A DNA stretch of 64,000 nt from Parabacteroides gordonii MS-1 = DSM 23371 (GTDB taxonomy: Bacteria > Bacteroidota > Bacteroidia > Bacteroidales > Tannerellaceae), in assembly GCF_000969825.1 (NCBI RefSeq), contig NZ_KQ033919.1, positions 3,048,739-3,112,738 on the forward strand, read 5' to 3'. A program made the position numbers and the translations under genes. Under the pieces are notes generated by a model that saw nothing but the letters and a program-made list of their open reading frames with translations, was not told where the DNA came from and did not search any database. The number at the start of each line of letters is the position of its first letter. Position 1 is the first letter of the stretch. This document shows positions 33,052-41,564 of the stretch, piece by piece.

Positions 33052-33390
33052 GTGGTTGGAGACTAAAGGAATTGGGTGTTGAATGACTGTATTCTTCCTT
33101 TTTCCAAAAAAGCGGGATATTGAGGAGTTGTGAGGTAATTTTGCTACCTATCCGTTGCCTTTTTTAGTGTCGAACGACATCGAAAATGAAACGTGAAACT
33201 ACTCTGATTTCGCCTCTGCCATCTCAAAGAACCCTTGTTTGAGAGAATAAAGATACGCAGAATTTTCCGTATATCGGTAAAATATGCCTATTGTTTTCTG
33301 TTTCAAGGGGCTGTTTCTATGTTCTGCCATATTTTTCATGCTGACAGGTAACTCTATACCGGTTAATTTTGCAATTAAAAGTATAGAGCT
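33052..33390. other. Junction between chromosome and conjugative element
   Basis: No gene is supported. It contains a T5/A6 palindrome near 33100, a 10-base att-like core at 33135-33144, and a TAATTTTG -7 box at 33364-33371 just ahead of the first integrase gene. Confidence 0.45.
33135..33144 (+). other. Candidate attL core of the conjugative element
   Basis: GTAATTTTGC matches the 10-bp GTANNTTTGC sequence at CTnDOT integration sites. It lies about 250 bases before the first IntDOT-like gene, near where the CTnDOT end would be. The pattern is short and overlaps the promoter consensus, so chance is possible. Confidence 0.35.
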
Positions 33391-34614
33391 ATGAATCAAG
33401 AAGATGTAAGGGTTTCGTTCTACCTGAAAAAGAGCGAAGCGGACGAGCAGGGAGAGTGCCCGATTATGGGCAGGTTGAATGTAGGCAAGTATTCCGAGGC
33501 GGCCTTCAGCATGAAGATGACGGCTCCGGAATCGGCATGGCTTTCCGGTCGTGCCACGGGGAAGAGCGCAAGGTCAAGGGAAATCAACCGGCAGTTGGAC
33601 GAGATACGCGCTTCGGCACTCTCCATCTATCAGGACTTGTTTGCCCTTCGGGAGAAAGTATCAGCCGAGGAGGTGAAATGTATCCTTTTGGGCATGGCTT
33701 ACGGGCAGGAAACTTTGGTGGCGTTCTTCCTCAGTTTCATAAAGAAATTCGAGAAAAAAGTCGGAATCAATCGTGAGGAAAGCACGGCCACATCCTACAA
33801 GTATGCTTGTGGCCAACTCATGCAGTTTCTCAACAAGGAATACAACCTTTCGGACATTCCCTTCACGGCATTGGACAGGTCTTTCATAGACAAATATGAT
33901 CTATACCTGCGGACGGACTGCCAACTGAGTGCGGGAACTATTCTGCTGCTGACCACACAGCTGATGACGGTTATCCGGAAAGCGAAGTCGGCAGGTATCC
34001 TGACGTCCAATCCGTTTGCAGGCTATGAGGCGGAACGACCGGCAAGGGAAATAAAGTATCTCACGGAGCATGAACTGGAACGCATCATGTCGACACCGCT
34101 CCATAACAGGAAACTCTACCATATCCGTGATCTGTTTCTCTTTTCCTGCTTTACCGGCATTCCATACGGGGATATGTGCCGCTTGTCGGATGAAGACCTC
34201 GTGGCTGTCGAGGACGGCACATTGTGGATTAAGACCTCCCGCAAGAAAACAAAAATCAGCTATGAGGTCCCCTTACTGGATATTCCGCTCTATATCCTTG
34301 AAAAGTACAGGGATGCCGCACCGGAAGGAAAACTGCTGCCGATGTACAGCAACAGCGAATTGAATAACGCGCTGAAAACCATCGCAGACCTGTGCGGTAT
34401 CAAGCAACGACTCGTATTCCATCAGGCCCGCCATACCAGCGCGACGACCGTACTTCTGTCGAACGGAGTCCCGCTTGAAACCGTGAGCAAGATATTGGGG
34501 CATGAACGGATAAGCACCACCCAGATTTATGCCCATGTGACCGATGATAAAGTAGAGAACGACACCCGTATGCTCGATGCCAAGATTGCCGAGCGGTTCT
34601 CGGTTGCCATTTAA
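33391..34614 (+). CDS. IntDOT-like tyrosine recombinase (1)
   Basis: 407 residues. An arm-binding N-terminal domain (DVRVSFYLKKSEADEQGECP) is followed by a core-binding domain (residues 105-200) and a catalytic domain with VFHQARHTSATTVLLSNG (H-x-x-R) and LGHERISTTQIYAHV (nucleophile Tyr). The first catalytic Arg motif reads FTGIPYGDMCRL and lacks the Arg, as known for IntDOT of CTnDOT. It should integrate and excise the element at short, partly non-identical core sites. A -7 box lies about 20 bases upstream. The second integrase starts 30 bases after it. Confidence 0.92.
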   Translation: MNQEDVRVSFYLKKSEADEQGECPIMGRLNVGKYSEAAFSMKMTAPESAWLSGRATGKSARSREINRQLDEIRASALSIYQDLFALREKVSAEEVKCILLGMAYGQETLVAFFLSFIKKFEKKVGINREESTATSYKYACGQLMQFLNKEYNLSDIPFTALDRSFIDKYDLYLRTDCQLSAGTILLLTTQLMTVIRKAKSAGILTSNPFAGYEAERPAREIKYLTEHELERIMSTPLHNRKLYHIRDLFLFSCFTGIPYGDMCRLSDEDLVAVEDGTLWIKTSRKKTKISYEVPLLDIPLYILEKYRDAAPEGKLLPMYSNSELNNALKTIADLCGIKQRLVFHQARHTSATTVLLSNGVPLETVSKILGHERISTTQIYAHVTDDKVENDTRMLDAKIAERFSVAI

Positions 34615-34644
34615 CCTGTATGTCTAATATTAAACTTATCAGCC

Positions 34645-35946
34645 ATGAACGTAAATAACAACATTCGGAATAAAGAGATAAAGCACCGCAGCACGTTTGC
34701 CATCCTGTTCTATATCAACCGCACAAAGGTACGCAAAGATGGAACATGCCAGCTGTTGTGCAAGGTAAGTGTCGATGCCAAATGGGAACAAATAGGCATC
34801 AAGGTAGCCGTAAATCCCGCCCTGTGGAATCCGGAAACAGGACGTGCCGACGGCAGAAGCGAAAATGCCATTACCGTGAACCGCGCCATAGTCGACCTGG
34901 ACAAACAGATCCGTGGACATTACAAGCGTATCAAAAACAGTCTGGGTTTCGTTACAGCGGAATTGATCAAGAATGCCATGCTGGGTATCGGTGAGAAAAA
35001 ACTGACCTTACTGGCACTGTTTACGGAACATAACGAGGAGTTCAAGAAAAGAATCGGCGTGGACCGGGAGGAAGGGAGTTACGAAAGCTATACCCGTTCC
35101 TACAGACACTTGCATGAGTTTATACGGGATAAAAAGAAAACGGAAGATGTCACCCTGAAAAGTCTCGACCAGGATTTTTATGATGATTTCGAGTTGTACC
35201 TGCGAAGCAATTGCGGTATGCAGCAGAAAACCGTGCATGAACACTTGTACCGCTTGAAAAAGATGACCAAACGAGCGGTGAGCCAGGGAACATTACGCCG
35301 CGACCCTTACGATGAACTGCATCCGGCACTTCCGAAGCGCAAAAGCCGCCATCTGAAATACGAGGACCTGACGAAACTGATGGCGACACAACTCGATAAA
35401 CCCAACCTGCAACGTGTCCGTGACTGGTTCATTTTTTCGACGTTCACGGGTCTGGCTTATGCCGACCTGAAACGCTTGTCGGAAAAGGATATCATACAGA
35501 AGGAGGACGGAAGTCAGTGGATTCGTATCCGGCGAAAAAAAACGGATGTCGCCTCTTATATCCGATTGTTGGATATTCCCTTGCGGATTATAGAGAAGTA
35601 CAAGCCGGAACGTCGGAGCGACAAGATTTTCAACGTGTATTGTCGCGGATATTTGATTAAACTCACGAAAGAGGTCGGAAAACAATACGGATTCTACATG
35701 ACTTTCCACAAGGCGAGGCATAATTTCGGAACGCATATCACGCTCTCGTTGGGTATTCCGATAGAAACCGTGAGCCGCATGATGGGACATACCAGCATCA
35801 CGACTACCCAGATATATGCTGAGGTGAAAAGCCGGAAAGTGGACGAGGACACGAAAGCATTACGTGAAATGTCGGCAAAACGGCCGGTAAACCTCTACGA
35901 AGAAGAAGTTATCGCCAAGCCCAAGCGGAAAAGAAAGACTGTGTAA
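34645..35946 (+). CDS. IntDOT-like tyrosine recombinase (2)
   Basis: 433 residues with arm-binding N-domain (STFAILFYINRTKVRKDGTC), core-binding domain, and catalytic motifs FTGLAYADLKRLS (no Arg I), FHKARHNFGTHITLSLGIP and MGHTSITTTQIYAEV. A basic tail PKRKRKT follows. It is co-directional with integrase 1. Bacteroidales elements often carry a second recombinase; which one drives excision is not evident. Both keep the His, second Arg and Tyr residues. Confidence 0.92.
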   Translation: MNVNNNIRNKEIKHRSTFAILFYINRTKVRKDGTCQLLCKVSVDAKWEQIGIKVAVNPALWNPETGRADGRSENAITVNRAIVDLDKQIRGHYKRIKNSLGFVTAELIKNAMLGIGEKKLTLLALFTEHNEEFKKRIGVDREEGSYESYTRSYRHLHEFIRDKKKTEDVTLKSLDQDFYDDFELYLRSNCGMQQKTVHEHLYRLKKMTKRAVSQGTLRRDPYDELHPALPKRKSRHLKYEDLTKLMATQLDKPNLQRVRDWFIFSTFTGLAYADLKRLSEKDIIQKEDGSQWIRIRRKKTDVASYIRLLDIPLRIIEKYKPERRSDKIFNVYCRGYLIKLTKEVGKQYGFYMTFHKARHNFGTHITLSLGIPIETVSRMMGHTSITTTQIYAEVKSRKVDEDTKALREMSAKRPVNLYEEEVIAKPKRKRKTV

Positions 35947-35954
35947 ACAAGCGG

Positions 35955-36000
35955 CAATAAAAATGAGAGGAACAATCCGTATTATCGGGCTGTTCCTCTC
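35955..36000 (-). terminator. Hairpin terminator between integrase 2 and the HTH genes
   Basis: A perfect 10-bp stem (35965-35974 with 35991-36000, GAGAGGAACA). On the minus strand it is followed by ATTTTTATT, so it ends the HTH operon; it may also block plus-strand readthrough from integrase 2. Confidence 0.7.
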
Positions 36001-36030
36001 GTACTGTTCCGTTGGAACCGCTTGCTCAGA

Positions 36031-36345
36031 TCATAACCATTTCTGTTGTTCGTCAAGGCACTTTCTATGCGCCTCTTCCAGCAGTTGCTGAATTTCCGAT
36101 TCCTTGTACAGCACCTTGCCTTGTATCAGGTAGTAAGGCAGGATGCGCAATGACCGGTATTCCTGCAAGGTGCGGCGGCTGATACGCAGGAGTTTTGCCA
36201 GTTCCACATCATTCATGAAACGTTCGCCGTTGAACGAGCGTTGACAGTTCGGTTCCATTTTCTTCAGTGCCCTGCCGGTATTCTCCAGACGGCGGAGAAG
36301 GTCGGCTACACGCGGGTCTTGCTTGTCAATGAAATAATGGTTCAT
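36031..36345 (-). CDS. Excisionase-like helix-turn-helix protein (1)
   Basis: 104 residues. The core MNDVELAKLLRISRRTLQEY with RSLRILPYYLIQGKVLYKES is a MerR/Xis-type HTH with the wing typical of HTH_17 proteins. In CTnDOT, small proteins of this kind (Xis2c, Xis2d) are needed for excision. It overlaps the next HTH gene by four bases. Three related HTH genes in a row suggest duplication. Confidence 0.8.
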   Translation of the reverse strand: MNHYFIDKQDPRVADLLRRLENTGRALKKMEPNCQRSFNGERFMNDVELAKLLRISRRTLQEYRSLRILPYYLIQGKVLYKESEIQQLLEEAHRKCLDEQQKWL

Positions 36346-36635
36346 AGTTTCTTTGAATTAGCATGATAATACGACTGTAATACTTTCTCCACGTCTTCAG
36401 GCTTGTAGAACAGCTTGTTCTTGATCCTGCCGAAAGGCAGTAATCCTTTGGCCCGGTACTCCTGTAGGGTACGCTTCGATATGCCAAGAATGTCGCATAC
36501 CTCCTGGTTGTCCAGCCATTTTTTCAAGCCGAGGTCTTCCTGCCGTTTACATAGTATGTCGGCCTTTTCCTCGATGGTTTTCACACGCGTCATGAGCGCG
36601 TCGAAAGTCCGGATGTCCATACTGATAATTTCCAT
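36342..36635 (-). CDS. Excisionase-like helix-turn-helix protein (2)
   Basis: 97 residues. The HTH (LDNQEVCDILGISKRTLQEY, RAKGLLPFGRIKNKLFYKPE) is the same type as its neighbours, preceded by a short helical N-terminus (RVKTIEEKADILCKRQEDLG). It overlaps gene (1) by four bases and lies 22 bases after gene (3). It probably acts on att sites or on regulation of the element. Confidence 0.8.
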   Translation of the reverse strand: MEIISMDIRTFDALMTRVKTIEEKADILCKRQEDLGLKKWLDNQEVCDILGISKRTLQEYRAKGLLPFGRIKNKLFYKPEDVEKVLQSYYHANSKKL

Positions 36636-36657
36636 TGCAATTCTTCATTTTAATTTG

Positions 36658-36978
36658 TTAAACATTGATTCTGTTTCGCTCCATTTCCGCGAGGGAGAGC
36701 CTGCCTTTCCGGTTCAGAAATTCCTTGACCTCGGATGATTTGTAATAGGTACGCCCGTCTATCATGTAGTAAGTCACGAGTTTTTTCTGGCGGTACCGTG
36801 CAAGGGTACGTTTCGTGATACCGAGCAACTCGCACATGTCCTGGTTATCCAGCAGCTTGTCGCCGTCAAGGGCAGAGGTCTGCCGGTTCATGCGGCTCAG
36901 CTTGTCTTCAATCTTGTCGAACCGTTCCATGATTTGGTGAAGCATCATCTGGAACGTCTCACGGTCTATCTGTATCAT
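36658..36978 (-). CDS. Excisionase-like helix-turn-helix protein (3)
   Basis: 106 residues. The coiled N-terminus (MLHQIMERFDKIEDKLSRMN) precedes LDNQDMCELLGITKRTLARY and RQKKLVTYYMIDGRTYYKSS. First gene of the three-gene operon. The gap 36979-37147 upstream shows no clear promoter box. Confidence 0.8.
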   Translation of the reverse strand: MIQIDRETFQMMLHQIMERFDKIEDKLSRMNRQTSALDGDKLLDNQDMCELLGITKRTLARYRQKKLVTYYMIDGRTYYKSSEVKEFLNRKGRLSLAEMERNRINV

Positions 36979-37147
36979 AATATGATCTGTCTTTTGAGTG
37001 TAAATAATGACTGATTACACCTTGTCGCGCAACAGGTTATACTATGATATAGGGCTAATGGCATACCAATGACCCTGCATTTCACGGAATAACACAGGCA
37101 TTCCGCTGAAATACAGCGAAATAAAAATTATCAGAGGAAAGTTGAAA

Positions 37148-37174
37148 TGAAAAAACGGTCTTGCAAAATGCAAG
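37148..37174 (-). terminator. Terminator after the reductase gene
   Basis: CTTGCA (37160-37165) / TGCAAG (37169-37174) followed on the minus strand by ACCG and six T. It lies 20 bases beyond the stop. Confidence 0.65.
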
Positions 37175-37193
37175 GATTCCCGCAATGTGCAAG

Positions 37194-37610
37194 TTACATC
37201 TTGCGAGGGTTGCGATAAATCAACCGGCAGATACCGTTGGAAAAGGTAGTGGCTTCATGCAACCGCCATTGCAGAGTAGGAAGAATGTTTTGTATGGAAG
37301 TTCCCCCGCCGGAGGAAATGGGAAGCAGGTAAACGATCAGTTCGTCCACGAGGTTGTAAAAGGAAAGCCCTCGGAGCAGTTCCAACGATTCGGAATCGGA
37401 AACTTCGGCCAAATAGGTAAAGGTATTGCCTTTGCCGTCTTTTTCGCAAAGCAGGTCCAAAATGGAATGGGGTAAAATCCTTGCGTCACAGCGTTCCCGC
37501 CAATGGGCAAAACCTTTCCTGTGGTTCATTACCCATCGCATCGACATATCGGCGGCATCCGGCAGAAAGCCGTCCAGTGTCATAGCCGTTACTGCTTGGA
37601 TTTTTGGCAT
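37194..37610 (-). CDS. DHFR/RibD-like reductase family protein
   Basis: 138 residues, shorter than the usual 170-200. It keeps the RibD_C/dihydrofolate reductase fold signatures: start KIQAVTAMTLDGFLPDAADM, LLRGLSFYNLVDELIVYLLP, ISSGGGTSIQ and closing NGICRLIYRNP. The middle, where NADPH contacts are expected (usually a G-G motif), looks reduced. Relatives are carried by many Bacteroidales conjugative elements. Activity, whether pyrimidine/pterin reduction or drug resistance, is unproven. A long structured leader with its own terminator precedes it. Confidence 0.7.
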   Translation of the reverse strand: MPKIQAVTAMTLDGFLPDAADMSMRWVMNHRKGFAHWRERCDARILPHSILDLLCEKDGKGNTFTYLAEVSDSESLELLRGLSFYNLVDELIVYLLPISSGGGTSIQNILPTLQWRLHEATTFSNGICRLIYRNPRKM

Positions 37611-37650
37611 ATACCCCGGTTTTTAATTTTACTCTCAACCGGAAGCCGTC

Positions 37651-37676
37651 AAAAAAAAGAAGCGTGCAAACACGCT
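37651..37676 (-). terminator. Terminator in the reductase leader / end of rteB operon
   Basis: AGCGTG (37661-37666) / CACGCT (37671-37676), extended by GAAG/CTTC with one mismatch, then eight T on the minus strand (37658-37651). Its outer 5' arm overlaps the last arm of the large inverted repeat at 37679-37799, so both structures cannot form fully together. Confidence 0.8.
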
Positions 37677-37678
37677 AC

Positions 37679-37799
37679 TTCTAATGGAGGCTCTGGAATG
37701 CCTTAACAGGAATAGGTGAATGCACGCTATGCGTAGGCATAGCATAAGCAATCACGCAATAGTTCCTGTTAATGTTAATTTACCAGATTCCCATTAGAA
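37679..37799 (-). promoter_or_regulatory. Large structured leader element between rteB and reductase gene
   Basis: A nested inverted repeat with four helices: TTCTAATGG/CCATTAGAA (37679-37687, 37791-37799), TCTGG/CCAGA, TTAACAGGAA/TTCCTGTTAA (37703-37712, 37763-37772) and GCTATGC/GCATAGC (37726-37732, 37737-37743). A minus-strand -7 box TAATTTTG lies at 37875-37882. The layout of promoter, large fold and overlapping terminator suggests a cis-regulatory RNA. No known riboswitch core is recognised. Confidence 0.6.
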
Positions 37800-37924
37800 A
37801 CGCCTTGCGGTCTTATGTTATATATCGTCGGCAACTGCCCTATTGACAGTAAGCCGATTTTTCTCTATTTAATTGCAAAATTACATATATTCAGCGATAT
37901 TTCCATTAATTACAGTTATCAATT

Positions 37925-39238
37925 TCACTTCAGCCCGTATTTCTTCATTTTCCGGTACAGCGTTGCCGGATTGATATTCAGCATCGCCGCGGCTTGTTCC
38001 CGGTGTCCGTTGCAAACCTTCAGAGCATTGATAATGCTCTCTTTCTCCATCGATTCATCTCTCAGGGGCAGGACGGTACGTGAAGGGGCATCGTCATTTA
38101 CGCATGGACGGATTTCCATATCCAACGCTTCCATATTCAGCATCGGCGTTTCCGTGACCAGTACGGCACGTTTGATTCGGTTCTGCAACTCCCGCACGTT
38201 GCCCGGCCAGTGATAGGCGAGCATCCTGCGCCTGGCATCGTCCGTAAAGCCTTGCGTTTCCCGTTTCAGTTCTTTGGAATGACGTTCACGGAAAAATTCG
38301 GCCAGCGGCAGGATGTCTTCCGGACACTCTGCCAACGACGGCTGCCGAATCTCGAACTCGTTCAGCCGGTGGTAGAGGTCTTCCCTGAAACGTCCCTCCC
38401 GGATGGTCAGTTGCATATCCTCGTTCGTGGCGGCAATTATCCGCACATCGGCTGTCCGTTCCCTGCCGCCTACCGGAGCATAGGTATTCTCCTGCAATAC
38501 CCGCAGGAGCAAGGACTGTATCTCGTAGGACATCGTCCCTATTTCGTCCAGAAACAGCGTGCCGCCTTTCGCCATGTCGAAATATCCGGTCTTGGCGCTG
38601 TCGGCACCGGTAAACGACCCTTTCTCGTGCCCGAAGAAGAGCGAGGCGGCCAGTTCACGCGGTAACGCCCCGCAGTTTATCGCGACGAACGGCATATTCC
38701 AGCGTTCGCTGTTGTTATGGATGGTTTGTGCTATCGATTCTTTGCCGGTTCCGTTGGCACCGAGAATCATTACCGACATATCGGACGGAGCAACCAGCCT
38801 GGCAAACTTTTCCGCTTGCAGAATCCTGGGGCTTGTTCGGTGAAACAGCTCCTTCTCTTTCCTGCGCACCGTAGCCACCGGGCGGAACACATCTTCCGCC
38901 AACTCCAGCAGATGCTCCCGGTGTACCGGTTTGGGCAGGTAATCCCTGGCTCCGAGCTTGATGGTACGCACCACATCCGAAACGGAAACATATTCCGTGG
39001 TCAGGATGAACGGGATGTCCTTCCTTTCCTTGCGCAACCATTCCAGCAGGGAAATGCCGTCCCCTTCAGGTAACCGCACATCCGACAATATCAGGTCGAA
39101 CTGCGTTCTGCGTATCAACGAGCGTGCTATCGTCTCGTTCATGGCCGTCACGGCATCATAACCGGCCTGTGAGAGCCAGTCTTTCTGCATCTGTGACAGA
39201 CCTACATTGTCTTCAACTATCAGTATTTTCCGTTTCAT
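37925..39238 (-). CDS. rteB: RteB-like sigma-54-type response regulator
   Basis: 437 residues. The receiver domain (LIVEDNVGLSQMQKDWLSQA, phospho-Asp in LILSDVRLPEGDG) is followed by an AAA+ domain with Walker A GANGTGKESI, GSFTGADSAKTGYFD (the GAFTGA loop as GSFTGA) and Walker B GGTLFLDEIG. The Fis-type HTH is NGHREQAAAMLNINPATLYR. In CTnDOT RteB activates rteC and with it excision and transfer. It overlaps rteA by 26 bases. The target genes are not in the window. Confidence 0.9.
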   Translation of the reverse strand: MKRKILIVEDNVGLSQMQKDWLSQAGYDAVTAMNETIARSLIRRTQFDLILSDVRLPEGDGISLLEWLRKERKDIPFILTTEYVSVSDVVRTIKLGARDYLPKPVHREHLLELAEDVFRPVATVRRKEKELFHRTSPRILQAEKFARLVAPSDMSVMILGANGTGKESIAQTIHNNSERWNMPFVAINCGALPRELAASLFFGHEKGSFTGADSAKTGYFDMAKGGTLFLDEIGTMSYEIQSLLLRVLQENTYAPVGGRERTADVRIIAATNEDMQLTIREGRFREDLYHRLNEFEIRQPSLAECPEDILPLAEFFRERHSKELKRETQGFTDDARRRMLAYHWPGNVRELQNRIKRAVLVTETPMLNMEALDMEIRPCVNDDAPSRTVLPLRDESMEKESIINALKVCNGHREQAAAMLNINPATLYRKMKKYGLK

Positions 39239-41540
39239 TCGTCACTCTTTTTATCTCGGCTTCCGCCACTTTAATCAGTATGGCGGCGTAATCCATAATC
39301 TGCCGGGTATGTTCATTCAATATCTTATCGTTTATAGTCTCGTTTTTCAGTAAAGCGCGATAAGCCGACAAGGCTTCTTCCATTTGCAGTAATTCCCACA
39401 TCGGTTGCATCCGGTGGGTGATTTCACGCAATTTCTGCCTGTCACCGTTTTTCATTGCCGTACCGAGTTCCTCCCGGTCTTTTTCTGACTGGGATATAAA
39501 GGAAAGAAGCGTTTTTGATTTGTCGCTGACTTCAGAGAGTATCAGACTGAAATCGACGCTATGGGTCTCTTCCTGCCGGTTTCTTCTTATCGTTGAAAGC
39601 AGGCTGAGCAACTCGGAGGAAGAGAAAGGCTTGTAGATATAGTCTGTAAATCCGGCATGGAGAAATGCCTCCTTGTCACTGTCACCGCGTGCTGTCATGG
39701 CCACAACAGGTATGGTACGGGAGTTCCCGATATTTGAGTTCCGCAACAGAGTCAGCAGATCGAAGCCGTTGGTGCCCGGCATTTGGATGTCGGACAGCAG
39801 CAAGTCATAATCCTTGCCCCGCATTGCCTTTACGACCTCTTTGGAGGTGGCACAGGTTGTACAGTTCATTCCGTTACGCTCCAGCATCTCCTTTATCACA
39901 TCCAGCAACATGGTGTCATCATCAATGACAAGTACATTTTGGGGCAGGTGCACCGGGTGTGGGATTATCCGGTTCTCGCTTTCTATCGGTTCATCCGTCA
40001 TCTTCATGGGAAGTGTCACGCGGAAAGTACTGCCTTGGTCTATACTGCTTGTCACATTGATGGTTCCGCCAAGCAGGTTGACAAGTCCTTTCGTGATTGG
40101 CAGCCCCAATCCGAATCCATGGGCGTTGGCCACTGAACTCAAACGTTCGAACGGACGGAAGATACGGGAGAGCGTCTCCTCACTCATACCAATACCGGTA
40201 TCTTTGACTTCTAACAGCAGCTCTCCTTCATGATAACAGGCATTCAGACTGATTGTACCGGCTTCCGTGAATTTGACTGCATTGCTGAGCAGGTTGTCTA
40301 TAATCTGCTCGATACGGTCCACATCGCCGTAAAGTTTGACATCGGTATCCTTGAAATCGTGACAGAACAGGATTCCCTTGTTATTGACCACGTGGGAGAA
40401 TCCGAAAACGGTACGTTCCAACAAGTCTTTAAGGCTGAACGGCACATCGTTGCGGGTTTCTTTGGCCTCGTTCAGACGGTACACGTCCAGCAGGTTGTTG
40501 AGCAAGTGTACCACGTGTTTACATACAATTCGGATGTTGTTCATGTGATTGTTCCTGCGTTTCTTTTCACGAGTATCCATAGCCAGTTCGGCACTCCCGC
40601 TGATGATGTTCAGCGGGGCGCGGATGTCATGGGAAATGGTCAGGATAATATTCTTCCGCATTTCCAGCAACGCATAGTTCTGTTCTATCGTTTCTTCCAG
40701 GCGTTTCCTGTTCCTTGCCTTAATCTTGATATCCCGTTGTATGATAAGATACAAGACAAACAACAGGATTATGGAGAAGATTATCAGGCCGGTTATTACA
40801 AGGGTGGAATGCTCGTATGAATCCTTCAAACGGACTTCTTTGTTCCGGAGGGCGGACAATGCCTGCTCATCCAGGCTTGTGATTAACGTGCGCAACTTAC
40901 CGTTGAGTTCACGGTTATGCAACCGCAGACTGTCCGTATAGGTCTCGATGTTTCTTCTGCGTTCTTCCTGCAAGGAAATAAGCTCGTTCCCCCGTGCTCT
41001 CACTTTGGTATTAGCGGATGGCAATTGTACGGTTTCCTTGCCTCCGAATAATCCGGCTATCCCTTTTTTCTTGCGGGTGACAGTACGGGAGGTATTTGCT
41101 TGTGATGTGACAAGTGAATATTGGCCGGCCAGCAGGCTGTCGATTTGTTTTTGTTGCCGGAAAATCTCTTTCATCCGCAACAGATGTTCCTCTTTGTTGA
41201 GCAGTAGGGAACGGAGGGAATCCACTTGTTCCGGACGTACAAATTCCTTGCATTGTTCACGTAAAATTTGCAGCAGGGAATCCGCCTTCAGACGACGTGT
41301 ACGGTATAACTCACAATCTTTATCTGTCCACGTCATGACGGATTCCCCGAAAGTAGCAAGCACGGTGATATGGCGATGGGTAGTGCTGATATTGCTTTGT
41401 GTCTGGAATATGGTTATCGACTCCTGCTCTATCTCCGCCACACGTTTACGCTCGTGTAAAACGATGGCGACCATACTACCGATAATCGCCATTAGAAGAA
41501 AATATCCTATGAATATCTTATGCTGCAATAGTAATTTCAT
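39213..41540 (-). CDS. rteA: RteA-like hybrid sensor histidine kinase
   Basis: 775 residues. TM1 (residues 10-28) and TM2 (about 248-270) enclose a mostly helical extracytoplasmic sensor. HisKA has the phospho-His in ILTISHDIRAPLNIISGSAE. HATPase boxes are IEQIIDNLLSNAVKFTEAG, VKDTGIGMSEETL and GFGLGLPITKGL. The C-terminal receiver has Asp in LLLSDIQMPGTNGFDLL, and an HPt-like tail follows. It pairs with RteB. Its start is 24 bases after btuD, in the position rteA holds after tetQ in CTnDOT. No promoter box is seen in those 24 bases or in the last part of btuD. Confidence 0.9.
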   Translation of the reverse strand: MKLLLQHKIFIGYFLLMAIIGSMVAIVLHERKRVAEIEQESITIFQTQSNISTTHRHITVLATFGESVMTWTDKDCELYRTRRLKADSLLQILREQCKEFVRPEQVDSLRSLLLNKEEHLLRMKEIFRQQKQIDSLLAGQYSLVTSQANTSRTVTRKKKGIAGLFGGKETVQLPSANTKVRARGNELISLQEERRRNIETYTDSLRLHNRELNGKLRTLITSLDEQALSALRNKEVRLKDSYEHSTLVITGLIIFSIILLFVLYLIIQRDIKIKARNRKRLEETIEQNYALLEMRKNIILTISHDIRAPLNIISGSAELAMDTREKKRRNNHMNNIRIVCKHVVHLLNNLLDVYRLNEAKETRNDVPFSLKDLLERTVFGFSHVVNNKGILFCHDFKDTDVKLYGDVDRIEQIIDNLLSNAVKFTEAGTISLNACYHEGELLLEVKDTGIGMSEETLSRIFRPFERLSSVANAHGFGLGLPITKGLVNLLGGTINVTSSIDQGSTFRVTLPMKMTDEPIESENRIIPHPVHLPQNVLVIDDDTMLLDVIKEMLERNGMNCTTCATSKEVVKAMRGKDYDLLLSDIQMPGTNGFDLLTLLRNSNIGNSRTIPVVAMTARGDSDKEAFLHAGFTDYIYKPFSSSELLSLLSTIRRNRQEETHSVDFSLILSEVSDKSKTLLSFISQSEKDREELGTAMKNGDRQKLREITHRMQPMWELLQMEEALSAYRALLKNETINDKILNEHTRQIMDYAAILIKVAEAEIKRVTNETENTDS

Positions 41541-41564
41541 TAGCTTTTGAGTCTTTATTATATA

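Noticed and set aside
33199..33399. 66-codon minus-strand frame near the integrase
   Set aside because: Lies across the junction and the integrase promoter, without family resemblance or ribosome site.
37194..37610. Trimethoprim-resistance dihydrofolate reductase
   Set aside because: The protein is of the RibD_C/DHFR-like group and shortened; no dfrA-type active-site pattern is seen.
37875..37884. Second att core (GTAATTTTGC on the minus strand)
   Set aside because: It equals the -7 promoter consensus and is placed as a promoter for the structured leader; an internal att site would split int from rte genes.
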